Origin: Methylococcales bacterium
GTDB taxonomy: Bacteria > Pseudomonadota > Gammaproteobacteria > Methylococcales > Methylomonadaceae
Assembly: GCA_026399095.1 (NCBI GenBank)
Contig: JAPLRP010000019.1
Location: 1 to 64,000 of the forward strand
Direction of reading: 5' to 3'
Length of the DNA stretch: 64,000 bases
The position numbers and the translations under genes were made by a program. Below are positions 17,606-26,509 of the stretch, in pieces. A model generated the notes under the pieces. That model had not been told where the DNA came from. It ran no database searches and saw nothing but the letters and a program-made list of their open reading frames with translations. How positions within the stretch are numbered: the stretch's first letter is position 1; the number at the start of each line of letters is the position of its first letter.

Positions 17606-18927
17606 TGACAACGGCACTAGCAAGCCCATATGCGGCTGAATACCAAACGATAGCCTCGGGATTGCCAGGGCAAGAACTACCTTGGTTGGCGGCGTTACGT
17701 AGTGAAGCGTTAGAGAAATTCTCAGAGCAAGGTTTTCCCTCTCTTCGTCAAGAAGAGTGGCGTTATACCAATGTTTCAGCAATCGAGAAAAAGTTGTTTT
17801 CGCCTGCGGCAACTGTTGCCGGAAGGAGTATTGACAAGGCTTGGTTGAAATTATATCAAATACAAGATGCATGGTCGGTAGTTTTGGTTGATGGTCATTT
17901 TTCCGCAGAACTGTCGGATTTAGATGAGCTGCCAGAAAATGTTTTGATTATGGGTATGACGGAAGCGCTGATAAAGCAGTCGGAAACCTTGGAAAAATAT
18001 ATCAATAAAGCGGTTAATGCTGAAGAACATGGTTTTATTGCTTTTAATACAGCGTGGTTTACTGACGGGTTGTTTGTTCAAGTCGCAGCTAAACAAGTAT
18101 TGGCAAAGCCAATCCAAGTAATGCATTTATCTACTAAGCCAGAGGTCTTGACTGCTACACGGACAGTTATTGTTATTGATCAAATGGCAGAAGCTAACAT
18201 CATAGAAACTTTTGTTGGCTTGGATAATGCTTATTTATCGGCGGCAGTTGCCGAAGTTTTTGTTGGTCAGAATGCAGATTTAACATTGTATAAAACTCAA
18301 TTTGAATCTGAAAAAGCTTATCACTTTAGTGGTACTTACGTTAAGCAAGAGCGAGATGCGAGGTTTACGCATCATAACTTCGCTTTGGGTGGTTTGTTGG
18401 CGAGGTCTGATCTTCATACAGAGCTGGGTCAGGCGTCCGAGTGTGAACTAAACGGTTTATATTTAGGTGTCAAACGCCAACATATTGACAATCATACCCG
18501 CATTAACCATTTAAAGCCTCATGGCATAAGTCGCGAGCTTTATAAAGGTGTGCTGGATGATAGGGCCAGAGGTGTTTTTCAAGGGCGAGTAATTGTAGCG
18601 GAAGACGCACAAAAAACGGATTCGCAAATGAATAATCGTAATCTGCTGTTATCAAGCGACGCTGAAGCAGATAGCAAGCCTCAGTTAGAAATTTATGCGG
18701 ATGATGTTAAATGTGGGCACGGGGTTACAGTCGGGCAGTTGGATGAAAAATCTATTTTTTATCTGCAGTCACGCTGTGTTGATGAAGAAATAGCACGTAA
18801 TATGTTGACCTTTGCTTTTGCCAATGAAATGGTTGATAAGATAAAGATAAAAGAGTTGCATGATATGATTTTAGAGCAAGTGCTAACGCGCTTCCCTCAG
18901 GAAGGTGTTAACAAGGAGTGGTTATGA
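17605..18927 (+). CDS. sufD: Fe-S cluster assembly protein SufD
   Basis: A 440-residue SufD, paralogous to SufB and partner in SufBC2D. Recognisable features are the N-terminal EEWRYTNVSAIEKKLF motif, the beta-helix core and the C-terminal CGHGVTVGQLDEKSIFYLQSRC segment, where the conserved His is retained. ATG 17605 overlaps the sufC stop (TAATG), so translation is coupled. Confidence 0.96.
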   Translation: MTTALASPYAAEYQTIASGLPGQELPWLAALRSEALEKFSEQGFPSLRQEEWRYTNVSAIEKKLFSPAATVAGRSIDKAWLKLYQIQDAWSVVLVDGHFSAELSDLDELPENVLIMGMTEALIKQSETLEKYINKAVNAEEHGFIAFNTAWFTDGLFVQVAAKQVLAKPIQVMHLSTKPEVLTATRTVIVIDQMAEANIIETFVGLDNAYLSAAVAEVFVGQNADLTLYKTQFESEKAYHFSGTYVKQERDARFTHHNFALGGLLARSDLHTELGQASECELNGLYLGVKRQHIDNHTRINHLKPHGISRELYKGVLDDRARGVFQGRVIVAEDAQKTDSQMNNRNLLLSSDAEADSKPQLEIYADDVKCGHGVTVGQLDEKSIFYLQSRCVDEEIARNMLTFAFANEMVDKIKIKELHDMILEQVLTRFPQEGVNKEWL

Positions 18928-20147
18928 CAGTATTTGATGTACAAAAAATACGCCAAGATTTTCCTATTCTTAAAGAAAAAATTCGTGGTAAAGATTTGGT
19001 TTATCTGGATAATGCCGCCACTTGCCAAAAGCCGCAGGCAGTTATTGACAGTATTGTCCATTTATATAGTCATGACTATGCCAATGTCCATCGCGGTGTT
19101 CATACCTTAAGTGTTCGTTCTACTGACAAATTTGAAGGTGCGCGGACTAAAGTCAAAGAATTTATTAATGCCGGCAGCGAAAAAGAAATTATTTTTGTTA
19201 AAGGCGCAACCGAAGCCATTAATTTAGTTGCGCAAACTTATGGTAAGGCCAATATTAAGCTGGGTGATGAAATAATCATTACGGCGATGGAGCATCATTC
19301 CAATATTGTGCCTTGGCAGATGTTGTGCGAGCAGACCGGTGCGATCTTAAAAATTGCCCCGATCAGCCAGCAGGGTGAATTGATATTTGATGAGTTTAAA
19401 AAACTAGTTAATGATAAAACAAAGCTGATTTCTGTTGTTCATATGTCCAATGCTTTGGGCACAATTAATCCCGTTAAAGAGATTATTGCTATCGCACATG
19501 AAAAAGGGGTTCCTGTGCTATTGGATGGTGCGCAGGCCATTCCACATATAACAGTCGATGTACAAGAGTTGGATTGTGATTTTTATGTTTTTTCTGCCCA
19601 TAAGTTATATGCCCCGACAGGCGTAGGTGTGCTATACGGCAAACAAGCTTTGCTTGAAGCCATGCCTCCGTATCAAGGAGGTGGTGATATGATCCGTAAA
19701 GTAACTTTTGAAGAAACTGAATATAATGTTTTACCTTATAAGTTTGAAGCGGGTACGCCAAATATAGCTGATGTCGTGGGTTTAGGTGCCGCGATAGATT
19801 ATCTAAATACAATCGGAATGGCTAAAATCGCGGCTTATGAGGCAGAGTTACTGGCCTACGCTACGGAAAAAGCGCAATCAATACAAGGTCTCCGAATAAT
19901 TGGTGAGGCTGATCATAAAGGAGCCATCTTATCTTTTGTTTTGGATAAAATACATCCGCACGATATAGGGACTATGCTCGATAGTTTAGGTATAGCAATA
20001 AGGGCAGGACATCACTGCGCCATGCCTGTGATGGATTTTTATAAAGTACCCGCTACGGCAAGAGCTTCTTTTGCAATGTATAATACCAAAGAAGAAATTG
20101 ATGTATTAATGAATGGGATAGAATCCTTGATTGAGGTATTTGGCTAA
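18924..20147 (+). CDS. sufS: Cysteine desulfurase SufS
   Basis: A 407-residue class-V aminotransferase-fold enzyme that takes sulfur from cysteine using PLP. The PLP lysine lies in FSAHKLYAPTGVG and the catalytic cysteine is C365 in RAGHHCAMPVM, on the short loop typical of SufS (type II). AAGGAG precedes ATG 18924 by about 6 bases. The gene overlaps the end of sufD by 4 bases and the start of sufU by one. Confidence 0.97.
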   Translation: MTVFDVQKIRQDFPILKEKIRGKDLVYLDNAATCQKPQAVIDSIVHLYSHDYANVHRGVHTLSVRSTDKFEGARTKVKEFINAGSEKEIIFVKGATEAINLVAQTYGKANIKLGDEIIITAMEHHSNIVPWQMLCEQTGAILKIAPISQQGELIFDEFKKLVNDKTKLISVVHMSNALGTINPVKEIIAIAHEKGVPVLLDGAQAIPHITVDVQELDCDFYVFSAHKLYAPTGVGVLYGKQALLEAMPPYQGGGDMIRKVTFEETEYNVLPYKFEAGTPNIADVVGLGAAIDYLNTIGMAKIAAYEAELLAYATEKAQSIQGLRIIGEADHKGAILSFVLDKIHPHDIGTMLDSLGIAIRAGHHCAMPVMDFYKVPATARASFAMYNTKEEIDVLMNGIESLIEVFG

Positions 20148-20599
20148 TGTTTGATGATTTACGAGATCTTTATCAAGAGGTTATTTTTGATCACAATCGT
20201 AACCCACGTAATTTTCGAATTATTGAAAATTCGGATAAAAAGGTAGAGGGATTTAATCCGCTATGCGGTGATCGGTTGACTTTATATTTGCAAATGGAAG
20301 GTGATGTGATTGCTGATGCTAGCTTTCAAGGATCAGGATGTGCAATTTCCACTGCATCAGTTTCTTTAATGACTGAAATTGTCAAAGGAAAAACCGAGCA
20401 GGAAGCCGAAGAATTATTCAAAAAGTTTCATGAAATGACGACAGGTAAAGATGAAAATTTTAATCTCGAAGCAATTGGAAAGTTAGCCGTACTGGCGGGT
20501 GTGCGTGAATATCCTGCTCGGGTTAAATGTGCTACTTTGGCTTGGCATACACTGGATGCAGCGATAAAAAACGAGCAACAAGCGATATCTACGGAATAA
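20147..20599 (+). CDS. sufU: SufU-type Fe-S assembly protein
   Basis: A 150-residue IscU-like fold protein. Conserved ligands are C40 and D42 (LCGD), C65 (GSGCAIS) and C128 (RVKCATLAW), the zinc-coordinating set of SufU, which accepts persulfide from SufS in organisms lacking SufE. No sufE is visible in this operon, which fits. Its start overlaps the sufS stop. Confidence 0.93.
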   Translation: MFDDLRDLYQEVIFDHNRNPRNFRIIENSDKKVEGFNPLCGDRLTLYLQMEGDVIADASFQGSGCAISTASVSLMTEIVKGKTEQEAEELFKKFHEMTTGKDENFNLEAIGKLAVLAGVREYPARVKCATLAWHTLDAAIKNEQQAISTE

Positions 20600-20617
20600 G
20601 ATTTCCTCACAAAATCA

Positions 20618-21385
20618 GTGCAAAAATATACAGGAAAACTGGCTGTACTTTATCAAGGGCAAGGAGATAGCCTGCCTTTTCAACGGCTTGCAGAAAAGCT
20701 AAACGTTCCCTTATATCAAGTTATTAATGATGATTGTCCGGAAAGTTTTTTTTTAACGTGGCGCGATGGTTCTTTAAAGCTGCTTGATAAAGAGCTGTTA
20801 AAAAAAGGTGGATTGGTCGTTGATATAGAGCCTCGTAACGGCGAGCAAAGATCATGGCCAGCTCCAAAACAAGGTCCATTGGCACAGGCTCTCGGACGAA
20901 AAACTCGCACGGTGATTGATGCAACCACTGGTTGGGGTCAAGACAGCCTGCATATATTCCGTATGGGCTATGAATTACTTTGTATAGAGCGTTCGCCGGT
21001 AATGGCAGAATTACTGTTTGATGGGTTTAGGCGTCTTGCCGAGCAGGATTGGATGCAAAGCCTTAATCTACAACCTCCTCGATTAATAAACGGTAACGCC
21101 ATAGAGCTCTTTACTGCTTTAGCGTTTCAGCCGGATTGTATTTATCTAGACCCCATGTTTCCTCCTAAGCGAAAAAAGTCAGCATTGGCAAAAAAATCAA
21201 TGGTGGTTTTGCGTGATTTATTAGGTGATGACCAAGATAAAGAAGAGCTTTTTGCAGCGGCAGTAAAAGCCGCTGGAAAGCGAGTTGTTGTTAAAAGTCC
21301 GGATTATGCAGAGCCTTTGGGAGGTAAGCCCAATGAGAGTTATCAGGGAAAATTGATACGTTATGATGTTTATTTTAAAGACTAA
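20618..21385 (+). CDS. rsmJ: 16S rRNA (guanine1516-N2)-methyltransferase RsmJ
   Basis: A 255-residue SAM-dependent methyltransferase of the RsmJ/YhiQ family, which methylates G1516 of 16S rRNA. SAM motif I is DATTGWGQDS, and the family signature LDPMFPPKRKKSALAKKSM is clear. The likely start is GTG 20618, 18 bases after sufU. Its place inside a SUF operon looks like read-through organisation rather than a functional link. Confidence 0.9.
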   Translation: MQKYTGKLAVLYQGQGDSLPFQRLAEKLNVPLYQVINDDCPESFFLTWRDGSLKLLDKELLKKGGLVVDIEPRNGEQRSWPAPKQGPLAQALGRKTRTVIDATTGWGQDSLHIFRMGYELLCIERSPVMAELLFDGFRRLAEQDWMQSLNLQPPRLINGNAIELFTALAFQPDCIYLDPMFPPKRKKSALAKKSMVVLRDLLGDDQDKEELFAAAVKAAGKRVVVKSPDYAEPLGGKPNESYQGKLIRYDVYFKD

Positions 21386-21401
21386 AGTTCGAGGCTAGAG
21401 C

Positions 21402-21722
21402 ATGTCAGATTGGGTAAATGTAATAGATGAAGCTGCATTGGCAAATGGTGAAAATATTGTTATTGATATCGATGGAACAGATGTAGTTGTATTTAAAATT
21501 GAAGGTATTTTTTATGCGATTGAAGATGTTTGTTCGCATGATGGAGGAGAAATAGCGAGCGGTGAATTAGATGGAGATGAGATTGTTTGTCCGCGTCATG
21601 GTGCACGATTTTGTGTTAAAACGGGTGCGGTTAAATCTCCACCAGCCTATGAAGGGATAAGTTGTTTACCTGTGCGGATTGAAAATGGAAAAGTGCAGGT
21701 TAGGGATGATCGTTGGGATTAA
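21402..21722 (+). CDS. Rieske-type [2Fe-2S] ferredoxin (NirD/HcaC-like)
   Basis: A 106-residue soluble Rieske protein. The cluster ligands are C44-x-H46 and C63-x2-H66 (CSH and CPRH boxes). Such small Rieske ferredoxins often close SUF operons, where they may serve as electron carriers or cluster recipients (inference from context). It follows rsmJ by 16 bases. A hairpin downstream likely ends the operon. Confidence 0.88.
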   Translation: MSDWVNVIDEAALANGENIVIDIDGTDVVVFKIEGIFYAIEDVCSHDGGEIASGELDGDEIVCPRHGARFCVKTGAVKSPPAYEGISCLPVRIENGKVQVRDDRWD

Positions 21723-21742
21723 GTTGTTTTGTAAAAGTATAA

Positions 21743-21764
21743 CAGGTCAGTCATTATTGACCTG
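21743..21764 (+). terminator. Weak terminator-like hairpin after SUF operon
   Basis: A perfect 7-base stem (CAGGTCA / TGACCTG) with an 8-base loop lies 21 bases after the Rieske gene. The tail ATTGTTAC has few T's, so termination would be weak. Confidence 0.4.
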
Positions 21765-21873
21765 ATTGTTACAAAATATAACCATTTGATTAATAAAGGT
21801 TTGAAGGCCAATATCAATCAAATAGCTAAGGCATTTCAATTAAAGTGTAATGTTGTTGGTTTTGGTGGGTTGA

Positions 21874-22311
21874 TTAGTCTTTAACGCCAGATAAGCCAAT
21901 AATTGACCAGTTTTCAAAATCAAGAGCACCTTCTTGATCATCGCCATTATTATACGTAATCCGACAGGCATACTTTTTATTGCTAGTAATTGTTTTGTCG
22001 CCACCGGATACGTTGATTTCCGCACTAATCAAATATTGATAATTACCAAGCGTCCAAGCGTTAAGTGGTTTTTCAGGAAAAACAATGGTCACATCAGGTC
22101 CAAGTTCAGATTTAATGTAATTATTACAGTGCATAAAGGCAATGTTGGATAAAGGAGTTGAAATGGCTTGTTGGCTTGATTGGTCTTTGCTATCAACCAG
22201 AAATAGATCTGACGATGCAACTTTATAAATAAAAGGCATGACGAGCTTATATTGGGTTAATAAAAGAGCAATTAAACCAACGACAAATATTAAAAAGCGG
22301 TATTTTTTCAT
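21874..22311 (-). CDS. Hypothetical single-pass membrane or exported protein
   Basis: A 145-residue protein with one N-terminal hydrophobic helix (about residues 5-30), then a probably periplasmic domain with two cysteines (HCNNYI and YACRITY) that could form a disulfide. Sequence near the C-terminus (ALDFENWSIIGLSGVKD) suggests a small beta-rich fold. I do not recognise a family. It is transcribed opposite to both flanking operons, and the AT-rich region upstream holds its promoter and that of pmoCAB. Confidence 0.5.
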   Translation of the reverse strand: MKKYRFLIFVVGLIALLLTQYKLVMPFIYKVASSDLFLVDSKDQSSQQAISTPLSNIAFMHCNNYIKSELGPDVTIVFPEKPLNAWTLGNYQYLISAEINVSGGDKTITSNKKYACRITYNNGDDQEGALDFENWSIIGLSGVKD

Positions 22312-22447
22312 AAAAATTTAATGTTGTTAATGAAATTAATAATTGAATATATAACAGAATTTTAACAGAAATCAATATATTAAACGTAAGTTAATTTAGA
22401 AAAAAAGTATTAGCGATTAGCAAAATTAATTTGGTAATGTTTTTGAC

Positions 22448-22475
22448 TTGACAAGGCTAGTTGAGCTGGTAGACT
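22448..22475 (+). promoter_or_regulatory. Predicted sigma70 promoter of pmoCAB
   Basis: TTGACA (22448-22453), a 16-base spacer and TAGACT (22470-22475) give a promoter about 127 bases before pmoC. Known pmoCAB operons are read from sigma70-type promoters with long leaders, which fits. The leader carries a strong AGGAGG ribosome binding site at 22591-22596. Confidence 0.6.
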
Positions 22476-22602
22476 GATAGCTCACTAAATTGACTTGGTG
22501 GCACTTTCCCTTAAAATCTTAAGAAAGAAAGTGAGAAAATGGAGTTATTTATAGAGTCCTAGTCAAACGACTTAGGAATTTGTTAATTTTTAGGAGGTAG
22601 AA

Positions 22603-23355
22603 ATGGCAGCTACAACTGAATCAGTGAAAGCTGATGCTGCGGAAAAACCGCTGTTGAATGTAAGAAATTTGGTGCTCGGTTCATTAGTGTACATTATTTT
22701 TTACGGTTGGGTTCGTTGGTACGAAGGTGTTTACGGCTGGTCAGCTGGCTTAGATTCATTCGCGCCAGAATTCGAAACATACTGGATGAACTTTTTGTAC
22801 ATTGAGTTCGTTCTAGAAGTATGTACTGCAGGTATCCTGTGGGGATATATCTGGAAATCTCGTGATCGTAAAGTGATGTCAATCACTCCAAGAGAAGAGT
22901 TAAGAAGGCATTTCACTCATTGGACTTGGTTGGTATGTTACGCTTGGGCTATTTATTACGGCGCTAGCTACTTCACCGAGCAAGATGGTACTTGGCATCA
23001 AACTATTGTTCGTGATACTGACTTTACACCAAGTCACATCATTGAATTTTACTTGAGCTACCCAATCTACATCATTACTGGTGGTGCTTCATTCTTGTAC
23101 GCTAGAACAAGATTGCCAGCTTACCAACAAGGTTTGTCTTTGATGTATTTGGTATCAGTAGTTGGTCCATTCATGATCTTGCCAAATGTTGGCTTGAACG
23201 AATGGGGTCACACTTTCTGGTTTATGGAAGAATTGTTTGTTGCTCCTTTACACTACGGCTTCGTATTCTTCGGATGGGCTGCTCTTGGTGTTCTAGGTGT
23301 TGTAAACATAGAAGTTCAAGCAATATCTAAACTTCTGAAAAAAGACTTAGCTTAA
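22603..23355 (+). CDS. pmoC: Particulate methane monooxygenase subunit C
   Basis: A 250-residue integral membrane subunit of copper-dependent pMMO, which oxidises methane to methanol in intracytoplasmic membranes. The metal ligands D128, H132 and H145 are present (QDGTWHQ and TPSHIIEFY), equivalent to D156, H160 and H173 in Methylococcus capsulatus. About six hydrophobic helices are visible. It is the first gene of pmoCAB, with a strong AGGAGG site. Codon choice is highly uniform compared with neighbours, as expected for a very highly expressed gene. Confidence 0.97.
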   Translation: MAATTESVKADAAEKPLLNVRNLVLGSLVYIIFYGWVRWYEGVYGWSAGLDSFAPEFETYWMNFLYIEFVLEVCTAGILWGYIWKSRDRKVMSITPREELRRHFTHWTWLVCYAWAIYYGASYFTEQDGTWHQTIVRDTDFTPSHIIEFYLSYPIYIITGGASFLYARTRLPAYQQGLSLMYLVSVVGPFMILPNVGLNEWGHTFWFMEELFVAPLHYGFVFFGWAALGVLGVVNIEVQAISKLLKKDLA

Positions 23356-23375
23356 TTTAAGTCTTGGCTGTAATA

Positions 23376-23432
23376 ACTATCTCCTCGCTGTTTCGCCCTG
23401 TTTCAAGGCGAAACAGCAAAGTGGAAGATAGT
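23376..23432 (+). promoter_or_regulatory. pmoC-pmoA intergenic hairpin
   Basis: A perfect 11-base stem (23387-23397 with 23407-23417, 9-base loop) is enclosed by a second 7-base stem (ACTATCT 23376-23382 with AGATAGT 23426-23432). There is no T tract, so it is more likely an RNA processing or stability element that sets subunit ratios than a terminator (inference). A further 8-base inverted pair covers the pmoC stop (23342-23349 / 23358-23365). Confidence 0.65.
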
Positions 23433-23471
23433 AATTAATAAAAATAATTTAAATCCTTTAGGAGGTAAGCT

Positions 23472-24221
23472 ATGAGCGCATCTCAATCAGCTGTACGTTC
23501 ACGCGCAGAAGCCGTTAAAGTTTCTCGCACGTTCGATTGGCTAATTTTGTTTACATTGTTCTTTGTTGTACTAGGTGGTTATCACATTCACTATATGTTA
23601 ACCGGTGGTGACTGGGATTTCTGGACTGACTGGAAAGATAGACGTCTATGGGTAACCGTAGCACCAATCGTTTCAATCACTTTCCCTGCTGCTGTTCAAG
23701 CATGTTTGTGGTACCGTTACCGTTTGCCATTTGGTGCGGTAGTTTGTATTTTAGGTCTTCTTTTAGGTGAGTGGGTCAACAGATACTTAAACTTCTGGGG
23801 TTGGACTTATTTCCCAGTAAACTTCTGCTTCCCATCAAACCTTATGCCAGGTGCTATTGTTCTTGACGTAATTTTGATGTTATCAGGCAGTTTAACTGTA
23901 ACTGCTGTAGTTGGTGGTTTGGCTTACGGTTTGTTGTTCTACCCAGGTAACTGGCCAGTTATTGCTCCATTACATGTACCTGTTGAATATAACGGTATGA
24001 TGATGACATTGGCTGACTTACAAGGTTACCACTACGTAAGAACTGGTACTCCTGAGTATATCAGAATGGTTGAAAAAGGTACTTTAAGAACTTTCGGTAA
24101 AGACGTTGCTCCAGTATCTGCGTTCTTTTCTGGTTTCGTAAGTATTATTATTTACTTCCTTTGGCATTTCTTCGGAAAATGGTTTGCACAAACCACTTTC
24201 GTTAACAGTGAAAATTTCTAA
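23472..24221 (+). CDS. pmoA: Particulate methane monooxygenase subunit A
   Basis: A 249-residue membrane subunit of pMMO with the standard marker-gene motifs GGDWDFWTDWKDRRLWVTV, FWGWTYFPVNF and the C-terminal VRTGTPEYIRMVEKGTLRTF. These place it in true pmoA, not amoA, and the C-A-B order excludes pxmABC. An AGGAGG site precedes the ATG. Several positions in the middle (FCFPSNLMPG, GGLAYGLLF) differ from the Methylobacter pmoA I remember, so it may be a less common Methylococcales lineage (inference). Confidence 0.97.
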   Translation: MSASQSAVRSRAEAVKVSRTFDWLILFTLFFVVLGGYHIHYMLTGGDWDFWTDWKDRRLWVTVAPIVSITFPAAVQACLWYRYRLPFGAVVCILGLLLGEWVNRYLNFWGWTYFPVNFCFPSNLMPGAIVLDVILMLSGSLTVTAVVGGLAYGLLFYPGNWPVIAPLHVPVEYNGMMMTLADLQGYHYVRTGTPEYIRMVEKGTLRTFGKDVAPVSAFFSGFVSIIIYFLWHFFGKWFAQTTFVNSENF

Positions 24222-24226
24222 TTAAA

Positions 24227-24302
24227 AGTTCTAATAATTAAAGAACTGGACAATTAAGATTGCCAGATATACTAATAAAAGATTCTCTATTAATAGAGGG
24301 GG
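24227..24302 (+). promoter_or_regulatory. pmoA-pmoB spacer hairpins; one overlaps the pmoB ribosome binding site
   Basis: A 6-base stem (AGTTCT 24227-24232 / AGAACT 24242-24247) is followed by a 14-base palindrome CTCTATTAATAGAG (24285-24298). Its last bases are part of the GAGGGGG ribosome binding site (24296-24302), 8 bases before pmoB. Folding would partly hide the site and could tune PmoB translation. Confidence 0.5.
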
Positions 24303-24309
24303 ATATAAT

Positions 24310-25554
24310 ATGAAAATATTAAAAGACAAGGTTGCAAAATTATCCTTTGTCGCACTGCTGCTCACTATGACAGCAGCGATGTTTTACACACCAACTGCAT
24401 CTGCTCATGGTGAAAAGTCGCAGGCTGCATTTATGCGTATGCGTACAATTCACTGGTTTGATCTTAACTGGTCAAAAGATGAAGTGCCTGTTAACGATAC
24501 AATGACACTAACTGGTAAATTCTATGTGTTTCAAGGCTGGCCTGAAACTGTTGATAAACCAGAAGTATCATTTTTAAACGTTGGTATTCCTGGTCCTGTA
24601 TTTATTCGTGCAGGATCTTGGATTGGCGGTCAATTAGTTCCACGTTCAGTTTCTTTGGAACTGGGTGAAACTTATGAATTTAAAGTATTGTTAAAAGCTC
24701 GTCGTCCTGGTGACTGGCACGTTCACGCAATGATGAACGTAAAAGGCGGTGGTCCAATTATTGGTCCTGGTAAATGGGTAACCATTACTGGTTCAATGTC
24801 AGATTTTACCAACCCAATTACTACCTTAACTGGTGAAACTATTGACTTGGAAACTTATAATCTGAGCAATACTTACTTCTGGCATGGTCTTTGGTATGCT
24901 ATTGGTTTGCTTTGGTTAGCTTATTGGGCACGTAAACCAATGTTTGTTCCACGTTCTATTGCTGTTGAAGCTGGTAAAGCAGATACTTTAATTTCTGGAA
25001 CAGATAAAAAAGTTGCATTGGGTTTTGGTGTAGGTGTTATCGCTATCGTTGCTATGTCAATGGCATCAACTAATGATAAATTCCCTATTACTACTCCGTT
25101 GCAAGCTGGTTTATTACGTGGTATGAAAACCATTGAAATGCCGGTTGCAACTGTTAAAGTTAAGATTGAAGATGCGACTTATCGTGTTCCAGGTCGTGCT
25201 ATGCAAATGACTATGACTATCACTAACAATGGTGACTCTCCAGTACGTTTAGGTGAGTTCAACACTGCTGGTGTTCGTTTCTTGGATCCTGAAGTTTCTG
25301 TAGATGAATCAGGTTATCCTGATGATTTGTTGGCTGAAGAAGGTTTGACTGTTAGCGATAACAGCCCACTTGCTCCTGGTCAATCAAAAACAGTTCAAGT
25401 AACTGCTTCTGACGCTGCTTGGGAAGTATATCGTTTAGCTGATTTGATATACGATCCAGATAGTCGTTTCGCTGGTTTGTTGTTCTTCTATGATGCAGCT
25501 GGTAATCGTCAAATGATTACTATTGATGCGCCATTAATTCCATCTTTCATCTAA
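24310..25554 (+). CDS. pmoB: Particulate methane monooxygenase subunit B
   Basis: A 414-residue pMMO subunit with large periplasmic cupredoxin domains. Residues 1-32 are a signal peptide ending in ASA, so mature PmoB begins at H33, the N-terminal copper ligand. H137 and H139 (DWHVHAMM) complete the Cu(B) site, and H48 is also kept. Two hydrophobic helices (about 184-205 and 235-252) separate the cupredoxin domains. Numbering of the ligands coincides with M. capsulatus. It is the last gene of the operon and followed by a strong terminator. Confidence 0.97.
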   Translation: MKILKDKVAKLSFVALLLTMTAAMFYTPTASAHGEKSQAAFMRMRTIHWFDLNWSKDEVPVNDTMTLTGKFYVFQGWPETVDKPEVSFLNVGIPGPVFIRAGSWIGGQLVPRSVSLELGETYEFKVLLKARRPGDWHVHAMMNVKGGGPIIGPGKWVTITGSMSDFTNPITTLTGETIDLETYNLSNTYFWHGLWYAIGLLWLAYWARKPMFVPRSIAVEAGKADTLISGTDKKVALGFGVGVIAIVAMSMASTNDKFPITTPLQAGLLRGMKTIEMPVATVKVKIEDATYRVPGRAMQMTMTITNNGDSPVRLGEFNTAGVRFLDPEVSVDESGYPDDLLAEEGLTVSDNSPLAPGQSKTVQVTASDAAWEVYRLADLIYDPDSRFAGLLFFYDAAGNRQMITIDAPLIPSFI

Positions 25555-25563
25555 TGAAAAGAT

Positions 25564-25631
25564 AACTAGATCCGAAAAGATCTAGTTAGGAATATAAAAC
25601 CCCGTTACCTGTGAAGGTAGCGGGGTTTTTT
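25564..25631 (+). terminator. pmoCAB terminator with upstream second hairpin
   Basis: A 9-base perfect stem (25564-25572 / 25579-25587) is followed by a GC-rich stem-loop (CCCCG...CGGGG, about 25600-25625, 4-base loop) and a run of nine T's. The second is a textbook intrinsic terminator; the first may protect the 3' end. Confidence 0.9.
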
Positions 25632-26380
25632 TTTAGTAAGATAAAAGAAAATAGTTATCTTGAGGAAGCCCAATATATTTTCTTGCCCGCGAATGAGTAT
25701 AAGTATTAACAAAGAGAGTTTCCGCTAGTTTCAGCAATGAGCAATGAATAATTCAAAGCAACATGGTGGCAGAACATGTCCAGATTAGTGTTCGGCGTAT
25801 GTGTCTTTTAATTAATCAGTGATTAATAATTAAAATCAGATAGTAATAAAAGTGAAAATTATTGCTAGCTTAAACTCATTTTCAGTATTGAGAGTACCAG
25901 TTTCAGTTGAAATTAAGCTAAAGCAGTTACTGTAAGGTTTGTTAACTGCAGGTATTTTGGAAATAGCAGTTGCTATAAGGTCTATTGCAGCAAGTATTTT
26001 GGAAATAGTAGCTACTGTAGGGTCTGTTGTAGTAGTCTATTTTTAGCAATTGCAATTGCAATTGCAATTACAATAGCAATAGCAGTTACAGTAAGATTTA
26101 TGGCTGCAAGTAATTGCAGTGGAAGCTGTTATTTAGGTAAGTCGTTTGATAGTAAGTTAATTCTTTTAGATGCAATAAAGAAGATATCTTCCAGATGGTT
26201 TACGATTCTAAGAATGTGTTTGGTAAGTTTTGATATATCAATTATGTTCGTTTTATTTTCACTAAATGAGAATGCCGTACATGACGTTTAACTGGAAAAG
26301 AAACCGGGATATTTTCTTTTTACACACCAACAAGTATGTTGGTTAGTAAGCACTAGTTTGCAATTGAAAAACCAGGCGTA
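25632..26380. repeat. Gene-free spacer with degenerate tandem repeats and a hexanucleotide run
   Basis: No credible gene is present; the 63-codon frame at 26100 lacks any supporting feature. Three copies of a 42-43 base unit start at 25923, 25966 and 26008 (gcagtta/ctgta-agg start, tattttggaaata end), and a fourth starts near 26082. Between the third and fourth lies a run of (CAATTG)-like hexamers (about 26045-26080). A small inverted pair (CCAACA / TGTTGG) is near 26330. The spacer separates pmoCAB from the convergent helical-protein genes. Confidence 0.6.
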
Positions 26381-26414
26381 AAAAAACCCCACTAGTTATT
26401 GATAGTGAGGTTTT
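26381..26414 (-). terminator. Intrinsic terminator of the helical periplasmic protein gene
   Basis: On the minus strand an AAAACCTCACTA / TAGTGGGGTTTT stem with an 8-base loop ends in seven T's. It lies about 95 bases beyond the stop of the gene at 26510-26896. Confidence 0.75.
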
Positions 26415-26509
26415 AAATATATCGTAATTCTTATATTTAATAACAGCAGTTTAGCTTATAAAAGCATAAATTAGTTATTTATAATAGAACTAGTAACTTA
26501 TATCGACGC

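Noticed and set aside
22603-25554. Assignment as pxmABC or amoCAB
   Set aside because: Gene order is C-A-B and the A subunit carries pmoA motifs; the PmoB copper ligands match methanotroph pMMO.
25923-26124. Possible CRISPR array
   Set aside because: The repeats are imperfect, follow each other without unique spacers, and there are no cas genes.
26100-26291. 63-codon frame in the spacer after pmoCAB
   Set aside because: It begins inside the degenerate repeats, has no ribosome binding site and no family resemblance.
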